Assembly (NCBI GenBank): GCA_013215095.1
Contig: JABSPM010000010.1
Coordinates: forward strand, 1-36,216
Source: Flavobacteriaceae bacterium
GTDB lineage: Bacteria > Bacteroidota > Bacteroidia > Flavobacteriales > Flavobacteriaceae
Direction: 5' to 3'
Length of the DNA: 36,216 nt
Both the position numbers and the translations under genes were made by a program. The notes beneath the pieces were generated by a model. The model worked only from the letters and a program-made list of their open reading frames with translations. It was not told the origin of the DNA and made no database searches. Shown piece by piece: positions 1-8,674 of the stretch (positions are counted from its first letter, which is position 1; every line of letters starts with the position of its first letter).

Positions 1-102
1 TGATTGTATGCGTAAAAGATTTTTTGGATTCTCTTGTTTACGTAATAAGGTCTTTAGTTCTGAAAGACTCTCTGAAATAATTAAAGTCGATTGTTTTGGC
101 AT
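1..102 (-). CDS. Partial N-terminus of a helix-turn-helix / IS630-type transposase-like protein
   Basis: An ATG at 102-100 opens a frame that runs off the left edge without a stop (34 codons visible). The peptide begins MPKQSTLIIS and continues with an ESLSELKTLLRKQ helix and a KNLLRIQS segment. That style of opening, a short leader followed by basic amphipathic helices, resembles the DNA-binding N-terminus of IS630-type transposases and related HTH proteins in Bacteroidota. No catalytic DDE domain is visible because the gene is cut by the window. It is divergent in style from the polysaccharide locus and probably marks its downstream border. It could instead be a non-transposase HTH protein. 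Confidence 0.45.
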   Translation of the reverse strand, partial: MPKQSTLIISESLSELKTLLRKQENPKNLLRIQS

Positions 103-312
103 CCTTAAATATACGAAATATTTATGTTAAATTCGTATAAGTAGCAAATTTATAAGCTGAGTAAAAAATGGATTTGCTTAAGCGAGAAATCATCGATTTA
201 AAACACCATGGACGTTAAAATACGCTTGTCTTACAACTAATGCGCTTTTGACAGCAATCAATCGTATTCCTACAATTCACTATATACTTAGCACAATTAT
301 CTACATTTTAGT

Positions 313-1704
313 CTATTGTCCGCGATAATACACAATAGTACTAATAGTTTTTATAATAATATTAATATCAAGTAGAAAACTGCGATGTTTAATATAGTAC
401 AGATCAAATTCCAATTTTTCTATACTATCTTCCACTGAAGCACCATACCTTGTATTGACTTGTGCCCAGCCTGAAAGCCCAGGTTTTACGACATGTCTTG
501 TTTCATAAAACAGAATGCTTTGCGACAATTTCTTTACAAAAACTGGACGTTCTGGTCTAGGACCAATAATACTCATATCCCCTTTCAAGACATTTATAAA
601 CTGTGGAATTTCATCCAATCGAGAATTGCGCAAAAAGCGCCCAAAAGGTGTTACACGTATATCATTTTTAACAGCCCATTTAGCACCTTGAGCTTCTGCG
701 TCTGAAACCATGGTTCTATATTTGATAATTCTAAAAGGTTTCCCATTTTTACCTACCCGTTCTTGTGTATAAAATAAAGCTCCTTTATTGCCTATCAGAT
801 TTCCTATAACAATAAAAGGAACGAAAATCATTCCCACAATTAAACCAATAATAGCGCAAACAACATCCATTACCCGATGAAAGAATAGATATAACTTATT
901 CTGATTACTTCTACTAAAGGGAAAATGCTTATAAAAATCCTTACCAACGAATTGCACTGGCACCCGCTTTGTAATTTCTTCAAAAACTTGTGTGTATTCT
1001 CTTATTACAAATCCTTTTTCCAATAGCAAAATCAATTGATTATAAATTGCAGGGGTAATATTTTTTGAATTATTAATGGCAACTACAATTTCAGAAATAT
1101 AACTGTTTTTTACAGTTTGATCCAGATTATCAGTATCAAATTCCTCTAGGTCATTATATTCTACAACATTTTTATCGGTTTCTGTGTTAACATAGCCCAC
1201 TACCTTATAATTGGGGTCGGCAACACATATTGTTTTGATAATATTTTCTATATTAGAGACTTCTCCCACAACTAAAACCCGTTTATAAAAACGTGGCGAC
1301 ACAATAAAAGACACATATATCCATCGCCATAAAAGAATAGCTGCAATTATGACAACATAAAAATAAATGAATTCTATACGTTTTTCGGGTAAAAAAGGTG
1401 TAATTATAGGTGTGAAAAAATAAAATATGACTGTGACTGAAACGGCAAGTAATACATTTTTGAATGTACTATCGAGTTTGCTAGCTTGCTTAAGATCATA
1501 GAGTTCAAACACAAAGCCAAACGTTGTTAAATAGATCACTAACACAAGAGACCAAATCCAATTTTGTTTGGTGAGTTGAAAGTATTCAATATCAAAAATT
1601 AAATCTATAGCATATAATCCAAAAAGCACAAAAGCAAGGTCAAAGATTAGCAATAACAATTTCCGCTCTGAGACTTCAAAATGAATTCCTTTATTTTTTT
1701 GCAT
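313..1704 (-). CDS. Exopolysaccharide polyprenyl glycosylphosphotransferase (initiating sugar-phosphate transferase)
   Basis: Membrane enzyme that would transfer a sugar-1-phosphate from a UDP-sugar to undecaprenyl phosphate, the first step of glycan assembly on the inner leaflet. Four N-terminal membrane segments (about residues 15-35, 49-69, 85-104, 112-132) precede a Rossmann-like region (KRVLVVGEV, 141-149). A further hydrophobic segment (277-302) leads into the C-terminal bacterial sugar transferase domain with KYRTM (329-332 region), RLDEIPQ (362-368), GPRPER (381-386) and KPGLSGW (407-413). The length of 463 residues matches the full-length WbaP/WcaJ-like class. It is the last gene of the minus-strand locus, 33 bp after the preceding glycosyltransferase. 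The sugar specificity (Glc, Gal or an amino sugar) cannot be read from the sequence. No clear terminator hairpin follows the TAG at 313-315. Confidence 0.93.
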   Translation of the reverse strand: MQKNKGIHFEVSERKLLLLIFDLAFVLFGLYAIDLIFDIEYFQLTKQNWIWSLVLVIYLTTFGFVFELYDLKQASKLDSTFKNVLLAVSVTVIFYFFTPIITPFLPEKRIEFIYFYVVIIAAILLWRWIYVSFIVSPRFYKRVLVVGEVSNIENIIKTICVADPNYKVVGYVNTETDKNVVEYNDLEEFDTDNLDQTVKNSYISEIVVAINNSKNITPAIYNQLILLLEKGFVIREYTQVFEEITKRVPVQFVGKDFYKHFPFSRSNQNKLYLFFHRVMDVVCAIIGLIVGMIFVPFIVIGNLIGNKGALFYTQERVGKNGKPFRIIKYRTMVSDAEAQGAKWAVKNDIRVTPFGRFLRNSRLDEIPQFINVLKGDMSIIGPRPERPVFVKKLSQSILFYETRHVVKPGLSGWAQVNTRYGASVEDSIEKLEFDLYYIKHRSFLLDINIIIKTISTIVYYRGQ

Positions 1705-1737
1705 GATTAATTTATTGTTAGTCTCGTAAATATAATA

Positions 1738-2766
1738 TTATTCTTGAATTTTCAAAGTAGAAATCAATACGTTTTCCCATTGCAACCTTATTTTTTTCCA
1801 ATCAAAATCTTCAGCCTTGCTTCTGCCATTATAGACAAGTTTTTCATACAGTTCTCTATTTGTCTTTAAACTTATAATAGCATCAACCATATTCTGTACA
1901 TCGTCTTTCTCAACTAGTAGAGCTGTGTCGTTATCATCTAACAGATATGATAATCCGCCCACATTTGTAGATACTATTGGAAGACCTAAAGCCATGGCTT
2001 CAATAACGCTTACTGGCATATTATCAAAATTGGTCGTATTAATAAATATATTATAAGCTTTTGAAGCCTCAATCCATTCTTGCTTTGGCAATCCTCCTGT
2101 AAATTTCACTTCGACATTAGAGGCAATAGCATATGATTTTGTCTGTTCTAAAGTACCATCCTTTTCTGGACCAATCATACAGAGTTCAAATTCAATTCCT
2201 TTATCTCTTAACTGCTTTGCTACATCCACAGCCATTTTAGGATTATAAATTTCAGAAAATGATCGTACCCAAAGAAGTTTTATTTTATTTATAACCCGTT
2301 TCCTAAAAGGATATTTTTCCAATTCGAGATTATTTGGTATATATTCTGCGTTATAGCCATAGGATTTAAAATGCTCTTTTAAAAATAAAGAAGGCGAAAC
2401 CAACATATACGCATATTTAAAAATTAATCGGCTTAATATTGGATTGTGTTTCAATCTAAAGGGCAAGTTACCTCCATGTAAAACAGGAATATATTGCAAT
2501 TGTAGTATACGGCATAGCTGACTTACGATTAAAGCGTACCAAAAATTCTGAGTACTATACGTATCAATTAACACAACATCAACCTTTGAACGGTGTTTAA
2601 CTACTTGCCAACACATATCAATTATCCGTTTTGCTTTATTTTGTTTTTTAGACGCCGTAAAGACGCAAAAACCTTCATTGCTAAGTAGTTTACTTAATGA
2701 ATCGATGATTGTTGGAATACCATGCTTATGCTGTAATTGATTTCCGATGTAAAGAACGTTTACCAT
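1738..2766 (-). CDS. Glycosyltransferase family 4 (GT-B fold)
   Basis: Cytosolic retaining glycosyltransferase likely to add one sugar to the lipid-linked glycan. The C-terminal donor-binding half carries the GT4 signature PVSVIEAMALGLPIVSTNVGG, centred on the conserved Glu of IEAMALG, and the N-terminal half opens with a VNVLYIGN beta strand typical of the family. A longer frame begins at a TTG (2772); the ATG two codons downstream (2766) fits the usual family start and is preferred, giving 342 residues. The start lies inside the end of the upstream ligase/polymerase-like gene (41 bp overlap), so translation of the two is probably coupled. Donor and acceptor are unknown. Confidence 0.88.
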   Translation of the reverse strand: MVNVLYIGNQLQHKHGIPTIIDSLSKLLSNEGFCVFTASKKQNKAKRIIDMCWQVVKHRSKVDVVLIDTYSTQNFWYALIVSQLCRILQLQYIPVLHGGNLPFRLKHNPILSRLIFKYAYMLVSPSLFLKEHFKSYGYNAEYIPNNLELEKYPFRKRVINKIKLLWVRSFSEIYNPKMAVDVAKQLRDKGIEFELCMIGPEKDGTLEQTKSYAIASNVEVKFTGGLPKQEWIEASKAYNIFINTTNFDNMPVSVIEAMALGLPIVSTNVGGLSYLLDDNDTALLVEKDDVQNMVDAIISLKTNRELYEKLVYNGRSKAEDFDWKKIRLQWENVLISTLKIQE

Positions 2767-4081
2767 GTACAATGTTTAAAAGTGATAAGGCATATACAAA
2801 ACCAGGAGCCGCAAGACGCATCGCAGAGTGATTTATGGTAGCAAACCAAAAACATAAAAACGCAAATAAAAATATATTTGACCTGTTTTGAACCCATTTC
2901 ATAAGTGGTTTAAAAATCAATATTATCAACATAATAATTCCAAGAAAACCATGCTCTGCTAATAAGCGACTGATTTCATTATGAGATGCCATAATCCCCT
3001 GGTAACTTTGAAAGCGATACTGTTTCATACCATTTGCTCCAACGCCAAAAAACGGATTATTGACAAAACCTTGTAATTCTCCCAAAAACAAATCCGACCT
3101 TCCTGTAGATGCATCTTCCTTTGTTCGCCCAGCAGCATCTTGATTCGCATAGCGTTTATCAATCATACCTGAAGTTTGACTAGAACTGACACTCCAAGTT
3201 ACTAATCCTAAAAAAGCAAACAAAATAAGAGTTACTGCAACACTTTGTCGCTGTCTTGTGCTAGAGCTTAAATACAGTATGGCCAAGAATGCTAAAATCA
3301 TTATAAAACCTGTTAATACGCCTCCTCTACTAAACGTTACAATGGCTCTAAAAAAAACAACTCCTACAAGCACACCATTAAGGGTTTTTATCCACAAATT
3401 TGGTGATTTTATAAAAAACCTAACTGTAAACACAAAAGCACCTAATCCAAGAATTGTTGAAACTTGATTAGGACCAAACCCACCAGAAGATGCAAAGTTA
3501 GATCCTGTACCCGTAACTACTTCTTGTAAACTTGGTGTGTATAAAAACAAGTAGGTGGTCATCATAACAATCGGAAGTCCAATATAACCCATTACCTCTA
3601 ACAATTCCTCTTTAGTTAAATTCCTATTACATAGAAACAAGGCTGAAACTCCCAAACATATAGGTCCACTTAATACAAAGGTAACACTTGTTCTAAAGTT
3701 TAAGTCATAGTCCAAAACTACTGCAGCCACTACGATAGAAGGTAACAATAGAATGATATAAATAAAATAGGGATAAGCTCTAGTAGAAATACCTCTAAAA
3801 ACAACACCAATAAACATAAATATTATAACTAAATATTTTGATGATTCGTAAAGAAAGCTCCCACCTGTCATTCTAAAAAACGTCTCAGCACCAACAAAAT
3901 AAGCAGAAGCAAACAAAATGTGAAGTCCCATTTTAGATGATGGAGCAGTAAATATTTTAATCAAAAAATAAATCACAGCAGACAAGAAGATAAGCTTAGA
4001 AGCTACAGGTGCTAAATACACAACTGCCCCTAAAACAATTTGGAGCAGAATAAGGATAATATATAATTTATTACTTTTCAT
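2726..4081 (-). CDS. O-antigen ligase / Wzy polymerase-like membrane protein
   Basis: Polytopic protein of 451 residues with about ten to twelve hydrophobic segments and one large extracytoplasmic loop (about 296-370), the layout of the Wzy_C/WaaL family. Seen in the sequence are FGPNQ (202-206), TFSRGG (249-254), GVGANGMK (346-353) and SHNE (366-369); the loop histidine and the RGG element are characteristic of O-antigen ligases and polymerases. Such proteins act at the periplasmic face on undecaprenyl-diphosphate glycans. Because this locus has an ABC exporter and no visible Wzx flippase, a ligase-type role (attaching the finished chain to an acceptor) is at least as likely as repeat-unit polymerisation. 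The family assignment is firm; the choice between ligase and polymerase is not. Confidence 0.85.
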   Translation of the reverse strand: MKSNKLYIILILLQIVLGAVVYLAPVASKLIFLSAVIYFLIKIFTAPSSKMGLHILFASAYFVGAETFFRMTGGSFLYESSKYLVIIFMFIGVVFRGISTRAYPYFIYIILLLPSIVVAAVVLDYDLNFRTSVTFVLSGPICLGVSALFLCNRNLTKEELLEVMGYIGLPIVMMTTYLFLYTPSLQEVVTGTGSNFASSGGFGPNQVSTILGLGAFVFTVRFFIKSPNLWIKTLNGVLVGVVFFRAIVTFSRGGVLTGFIMILAFLAILYLSSSTRQRQSVAVTLILFAFLGLVTWSVSSSQTSGMIDKRYANQDAAGRTKEDASTGRSDLFLGELQGFVNNPFFGVGANGMKQYRFQSYQGIMASHNEISRLLAEHGFLGIIMLIILIFKPLMKWVQNRSNIFLFAFLCFWFATINHSAMRLAAPGFVYALSLLNIVHGKRSLHRKSITA

Positions 4082-5173
4082 TTATCTCTCAAATATAAGG
4101 TTATAATGACTAAGTAATGATTTTGATATGGCATCTATCGAAAAGGAATGTGTAATTGTATGTTTTAAATTACGACTTAATTTTAATCTCAATTCTTTGT
4201 TACCTATTAACCGCATCAATCCATCTGCAAGTTGTTTTTCATCTTTTGCTTTAACAAGAATTCCATTAATCGCATCCTGAACAACTAATTTACAATCACC
4301 CACATCTGTAGTTACTACAGCTAATTCACCCAATCCGTATTCTAACAACGCCAATGGCAAACCTTCAGATTCTGATGCTATGACTCCAATATCACACTGG
4401 GACATAATATGGCTTATATCTGAACAACTCCCATAAAAAAACACATGCTTTGAAAGATTATGTGCAGTAACGTGCCTATAAATTTTAGATGCATAATCAT
4501 CTTCAAAATCTTTTCCCACACAATGTAGTGTCCAATCTGGAAAACTTTCAACAACAATTCGAAAAGCTTTTAATAGATTTTCAAAATCCTTTTGAGGTCT
4601 TAAATTGGCTAGGCAGAGTATCCTATTACTACTTCCTTTTAAACGTGTTTGAGGTTCAATTTCTTTGTTTAACGTTGCAATATTAGATAAAAATAGTACA
4701 TGCTTGCATTTTAACTTGTCTTTTGCCCATTGTTCTAACTTTTCATTCACACTAAATACTTGAGAGAACAACAAGGAACACCAAATTAAAGCTGTTTTGG
4801 ACCTACTTTCTAAATGCTCACTCTTACCATAGTGATCATGCCAAACAATTTTAAGATTTGACAAGCTTAACTTAAGTAATATTGCCAAAAAAAATGAAGA
4901 CGAATGTGCATGTATGATATTGATTTTATTTTTCCGAGTATATTGTCTTAGAATCCTTAATGATCTTATGTCTATACTACATTTCTTATTTAAGAAACAA
5001 TACCCAACCTCATCATGTATTGTATCTTTTAAAATCCCTTCTTTTCTAGAAACGCAAAGATGTGAAGCCTTAACTCTGCCAAGCAATCCATTTGCTATAT
5101 TCACAGCCATACGCTCAGCGCCACCAGCATCAAGAGAATCTATTAATTGTAGTACACGTATTTCTTTCTTCAA
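4082..5173 (-). CDS. Glycosyltransferase family 4, TTG start
   Basis: GT-B retaining glycosyltransferase of 363 residues. The N-terminus (RVLQLIDSLDAGGAERMAVN, residues 6-25) is the typical GT4 acceptor-domain opening with the glycine-rich GGAER turn. The donor domain has LCLANLRPQKDFENL (186-200) and EGLPLALLEYG (270-280), the E-x7-E-type motif. The start is unusual: the first in-frame codon consistent with the family N-terminus is TTG at 5173-5171, which overlaps the TGA of the upstream gene as TTGA. The next ATG lies inside the conserved GGAERM motif, so it would truncate the domain. The gene abuts the ligase/polymerase-like gene directly. Specificity is unknown. Confidence 0.87.
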   Translation of the reverse strand: MKKEIRVLQLIDSLDAGGAERMAVNIANGLLGRVKASHLCVSRKEGILKDTIHDEVGYCFLNKKCSIDIRSLRILRQYTRKNKINIIHAHSSSFFLAILLKLSLSNLKIVWHDHYGKSEHLESRSKTALIWCSLLFSQVFSVNEKLEQWAKDKLKCKHVLFLSNIATLNKEIEPQTRLKGSSNRILCLANLRPQKDFENLLKAFRIVVESFPDWTLHCVGKDFEDDYASKIYRHVTAHNLSKHVFFYGSCSDISHIMSQCDIGVIASESEGLPLALLEYGLGELAVVTTDVGDCKLVVQDAINGILVKAKDEKQLADGLMRLIGNKELRLKLSRNLKHTITHSFSIDAISKSLLSHYNLIFER

Positions 5174-6285
5174 ATCAACTTTTTTATTTCTGTTTCAAAC
5201 TTTTCTAATGTATATTGTTGAGACCATATTGCTGCCTTTTTTACGGTCTGTAAAAAATTAGATTCATTGCAAAAATAAGATTCAATTACCTCACTAATTT
5301 CTATCACATTATCAGCTACCAAAGCACCTCTTTCACCGTTTCCTAACATAAAAGGCACACAAGAAACAGCAGTAGAAATTGGTAAACACCCCCAAAACAT
5401 GGCTTCTGCAACTACTTTAGGCCAACCTTCTGACTTTGATATAAATACTAGAAAATGACTTTTTTTGAAAGCAGTTTTAACTATTAGTTTTGGTTGATTT
5501 CCATGTAAAAACACAAATTTATTCAAATTGTTTTTTTCAACATATCGTTTTACACTTTTAAATTGCTCTCCATCACCGTACATATTTAAATACACGTTAT
5601 ATCCTTTGTTTCTGAGTAACTCTGTTACCTTAACACTTTTAAGCGGTTGTTTTCCTTTCGAAAAAGCTCCTACAAAAATCAAATTTATGTCTTGGTTTAA
5701 ATCTTTATTAATAGGACCATCTATTTCAGCACCACTATAGCTTGCGGTAAAAAAAGGTTTTATATTTTTTGACTGCTTACTCCATTTCCCATACACCAAA
5801 ACTTTACAATTTTTTGTCAAAAATGTATTTGATAATATCCATTTTTGGATGTTGTAGCTTCTAGGTTGAGTTTTACTATTAGGATCCCAATTACCAGCAT
5901 ATTTTACAGTTTTTGGTTTATTAGGAAACATGGTTTGAACCATACAAGCTAAAAAACCAATATTGCCAGGACAACGAATATGAATATGATCAGCCCAAAT
6001 CATTGATTTATATATGTTCCACAAAATTATTGGAACACGAACACATGTCTTTATAAGTTCTTTAATAGATAAGATATTAATACTAGGAATTTTAGTTAAG
6101 GTAATATCTTGAGCGACATAAGCTGTTTCTATTTTTGTAATACTATCTGTTGATAAAGGCGCAACAATATTTGTTTCAGTAACATGCTTACACCATAAAT
6201 TCATTTCTCTAACATAAGGTTCGTATGCATAAAACTGCTCTGCATCTTTTTTGTGTGCTGCATGAGTTATAATAGAAAATTTCAT
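5170..6285 (-). CDS. Glycosyltransferase family 4
   Basis: GT-B glycosyltransferase of 371 residues. The C-terminal half contains NLIFVGAFSKGKQPLKSV (201-218), a typical start of the donor-binding Rossmann domain, and SEGWPKVVAEAMFWGCLP (285-302) with the conserved glutamates of the GT4 E-x7-E signature. The N-terminal half contains a DHIHIRCPGNIG stretch (99-110) found in some fucosyl/mannosyl-type GT4 enzymes. The start ATG (6285) overlaps the stop of the upstream GT2 gene by 4 bp and its own stop overlaps the next gene's TTG by 4 bp, so it is embedded in a translationally coupled series. Donor and linkage cannot be assigned. Confidence 0.88.
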   Translation of the reverse strand: MKFSIITHAAHKKDAEQFYAYEPYVREMNLWCKHVTETNIVAPLSTDSITKIETAYVAQDITLTKIPSINILSIKELIKTCVRVPIILWNIYKSMIWADHIHIRCPGNIGFLACMVQTMFPNKPKTVKYAGNWDPNSKTQPRSYNIQKWILSNTFLTKNCKVLVYGKWSKQSKNIKPFFTASYSGAEIDGPINKDLNQDINLIFVGAFSKGKQPLKSVKVTELLRNKGYNVYLNMYGDGEQFKSVKRYVEKNNLNKFVFLHGNQPKLIVKTAFKKSHFLVFISKSEGWPKVVAEAMFWGCLPISTAVSCVPFMLGNGERGALVADNVIEISEVIESYFCNESNFLQTVKKAAIWSQQYTLEKFETEIKKLI

Positions 6286-7283
6286 TTTATAATCTTTGGT
6301 TTGTTACCCAATAAACTAAACCATCCATAAATCCGACCTAAAGTTTCTGTGAGTGCTTCTTGTCGTTTTGAGGTTGTAACTATATTTGTAGCCCGAATTA
6401 TGGTTAATAAAAAAGCCGTGGCGTTCCATTTAAACCTTGCTTTTAGTGTAGGGCTATTGTACTTAATTCTCCAAACATACCAACCATTCCTTATTACCAT
6501 TTTACCATATTTAAATTTATTTGGACGCCCACTTGGGTTGTGATAATGATTAAGTTTTACTCGAGTATTAATAACATTTGAACCAAATTTTAAAGCTCTT
6601 ATGGAATAATCCGCATCCTCATAAAGCCCATATCCTTCAAAATAATGTGAAAACTTTAAATTGTCCACAACAATTTTCCTAAACGCGAAACTCATACCGA
6701 TAAGCAAATCTACCTCATATATTTTATCATTCAAAGGATAACTAGACGACCTCACATTTGAAAAATCTGACATTAATCCTGGTCTTAAATTTGATTGCAA
6801 ACCTAAATAGTTTCTACAAATATTTCTTAGATCTTCTTTTAAAACATAGTTATCCAATTGATAATATCTGTGTTTTGAAAAATGTGTTTTATCTTGGTTT
6901 TTAAACCATTTATTTTCATTGACTGCTACCCCACCAACTCCAGTAATTGTTTTGTTACTCTTGAATGTTTTAATAAGTGCCTCAAAATAATCATCATATA
7001 GCTCAGTATCATCATCTAAAAAACATACGACTTCAGAAGCTTGATTAACTCTGGAAATACCATAGTTACGCTGTTTTGTTAGTCCTCTATCATTTTCAGT
7101 TACTGCATAATATTTTAAACGCTGAAATTTATGGTTTTGGAGCATGATTTTGGTCAAATCATTGGTGGAGCCATCTATAATAAGAATTTCATCTGGATAC
7201 AAGTTTTGTTTCTTTACCGATTGCAATAATTTCAGCAATGGTTCTGGACGCATATAGGTGCAAATAATTAAGCTAAACTTCAT
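6282..7283 (-). CDS. Glycosyltransferase family 2 (GT-A fold)
   Basis: Inverting GT-A glycosyltransferase of 333 residues. The family opening MKFSLIICTYMRPEPLLKLL (1-20) is followed by EILIIDGSTND (32-42), the RNYGIS nucleotide-binding turn (72-77) and the metal-binding acidic motif CFLDDDTEL (87-95). A later GYGLYEDADYSIRALKFG segment contains the ED pair that usually supplies the catalytic base. There is no obvious membrane segment, so it probably acts at the cytoplasmic face. It overlaps the upstream GT-B gene by 11 bp and the downstream GT4 gene by 4 bp. The transferred sugar is unknown. Confidence 0.9.
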   Translation of the reverse strand: MKFSLIICTYMRPEPLLKLLQSVKKQNLYPDEILIIDGSTNDLTKIMLQNHKFQRLKYYAVTENDRGLTKQRNYGISRVNQASEVVCFLDDDTELYDDYFEALIKTFKSNKTITGVGGVAVNENKWFKNQDKTHFSKHRYYQLDNYVLKEDLRNICRNYLGLQSNLRPGLMSDFSNVRSSSYPLNDKIYEVDLLIGMSFAFRKIVVDNLKFSHYFEGYGLYEDADYSIRALKFGSNVINTRVKLNHYHNPSGRPNKFKYGKMVIRNGWYVWRIKYNSPTLKARFKWNATAFLLTIIRATNIVTTSKRQEALTETLGRIYGWFSLLGNKPKIIK

Positions 7284-8673
7284 TGTTTTTCATTAAATAA
7301 TTCCACATCCTTTCATTTGTTCTAGCAATAGGTAGTTGTGTAATTGCATCAATCCACTTTCTTCTTCCATCAGCTGTTTTTTCAGGATTATTCAAAGCTT
7401 CCTTAATAACACTTAACATTTCATTTGGAGCATTTATCCAGAAAACGGGATCTATTTCTTTAATCATCTTAAAATGAATAAAATTATATATTCTTTTCAC
7501 TGTCCAATTAAAGTCACTTTTTACATCATAATTAATATAACAGGCTGGCACATCTAGTAAAGCAGCATCTAAAGCCATAGTAGATCCCATATTTACGATA
7601 ATTTCGGAATGTAAAATAGTATTAACCAATAACATTACATCTTTTTTGTTAGGACCGCCTTTATTCCAAACAAACGTTTCACTTCCAAACCAATCTGGTT
7701 TTAATTCTGTTACGATATCTTTATAGTCTTCCAATACTTTATCAAAGCCGTCATTTATATCTATTGGATTAGGACGAAAAATAATAGCATAGGTTGCTTT
7801 AGAGTTTGTATTTAGTTCTAAAACAGCATCACATAAATCTTTCAAATATCTAGGATCATTGGGTGAAGTTGTTTTATCATTTCCAGAAAAAAGAATGTAC
7901 TTTTTATTTGTATCTAAACCAAATTTTGATAGAAACACATCTCTAGTTAACCTATATTCATCACTAAAATAAGTAGCAAATTGTGGTGTTCCCGTAATTT
8001 TAATATGTTGCGGATTTATAAAAGGGTAATGCGTTTTCATTTCATTTTTCATATAAGCACTCCACACAAAATATTCATCGGCTTTCACCAATTGAACACC
8101 TTTAGGAATATTATCCCATGAATGAATAAAACAGACGGTTCTTAAGCCGAGATCTCTAGCGGCTAGCACAGGAGCTACAGCGCTACTTGATCGCTGATGT
8201 GTACAAAATACAACTGTAGGATTATGTTGCTTTATTTGTTTTAAACAAGCCTTATAATAGGTGGTCTTTCTTATGGCATTATAAAAAGGAATATCTAACT
8301 TTTGTATGCCATTTTCCGAGGCATAAAATTTAGCTATAAAGCTTATAAAGCTATTTTTTAACTTTACTTTTATTGATTTAGACCTCTCTATACCTATCAA
8401 ATAATAAAGGTAGTGCTTATTCCTAAATTTCTTAGTATTATAAAATAGTTCCGCTTTGTTCTTAAGTTTTTGTAAAACATTTAATTTACCATCATAAGTA
8501 TATTCGGGTAGTTTTACAAGCTCATTATCAATCTTATATTCATTAATATAATCTTGATCCGACCAAAATGTTATTTTAGCATTATCTTGATTTAAAAACC
8601 CAGATAAAATAAAGTTCTTTGCACTATACCCAGATTGCACAAGTAGGAAGATATGCTCTTTTTTAGTATCCAT
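7273..8673 (-). CDS. GT-B-like glycosyl/glycerophosphotransferase of uncertain family
   Basis: Soluble protein of 466 residues that looks like a GT-B enzyme but lacks the standard GT4 signature. Recognisable elements are PTVVFCTHQRSSSAVAPV (152-169), FIHSWDNIPKG (182-192) and KITGTPQF (225-232), followed by a second Rossmann-like half starting KKYILFSGNDKTT (257-269) and a late NMGSTMALDAALLDVP segment. The THQR...SWDN...TGTPQF order recalls CDP-glycerol glycerophosphotransferases and capsule-type UDP-glycosyltransferases found in many surface-glycan loci. It sits 1 bp after the GT39-type gene and overlaps the next GT2 by 11 bp. A role in adding a glycan building block is inferred from context; the exact reaction is not established. 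Confidence 0.75.
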   Translation of the reverse strand: MDTKKEHIFLLVQSGYSAKNFILSGFLNQDNAKITFWSDQDYINEYKIDNELVKLPEYTYDGKLNVLQKLKNKAELFYNTKKFRNKHYLYYLIGIERSKSIKVKLKNSFISFIAKFYASENGIQKLDIPFYNAIRKTTYYKACLKQIKQHNPTVVFCTHQRSSSAVAPVLAARDLGLRTVCFIHSWDNIPKGVQLVKADEYFVWSAYMKNEMKTHYPFINPQHIKITGTPQFATYFSDEYRLTRDVFLSKFGLDTNKKYILFSGNDKTTSPNDPRYLKDLCDAVLELNTNSKATYAIIFRPNPIDINDGFDKVLEDYKDIVTELKPDWFGSETFVWNKGGPNKKDVMLLVNTILHSEIIVNMGSTMALDAALLDVPACYINYDVKSDFNWTVKRIYNFIHFKMIKEIDPVFWINAPNEMLSVIKEALNNPEKTADGRRKWIDAITQLPIARTNERMWNYLMKNNEV

Positions 8674-8674
8674 T

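Noticed and set aside
4914-5261. Plus-strand open frame of 115 codons
   Set aside because: Antisense shadow of two well-supported GT4 genes, with no family features.
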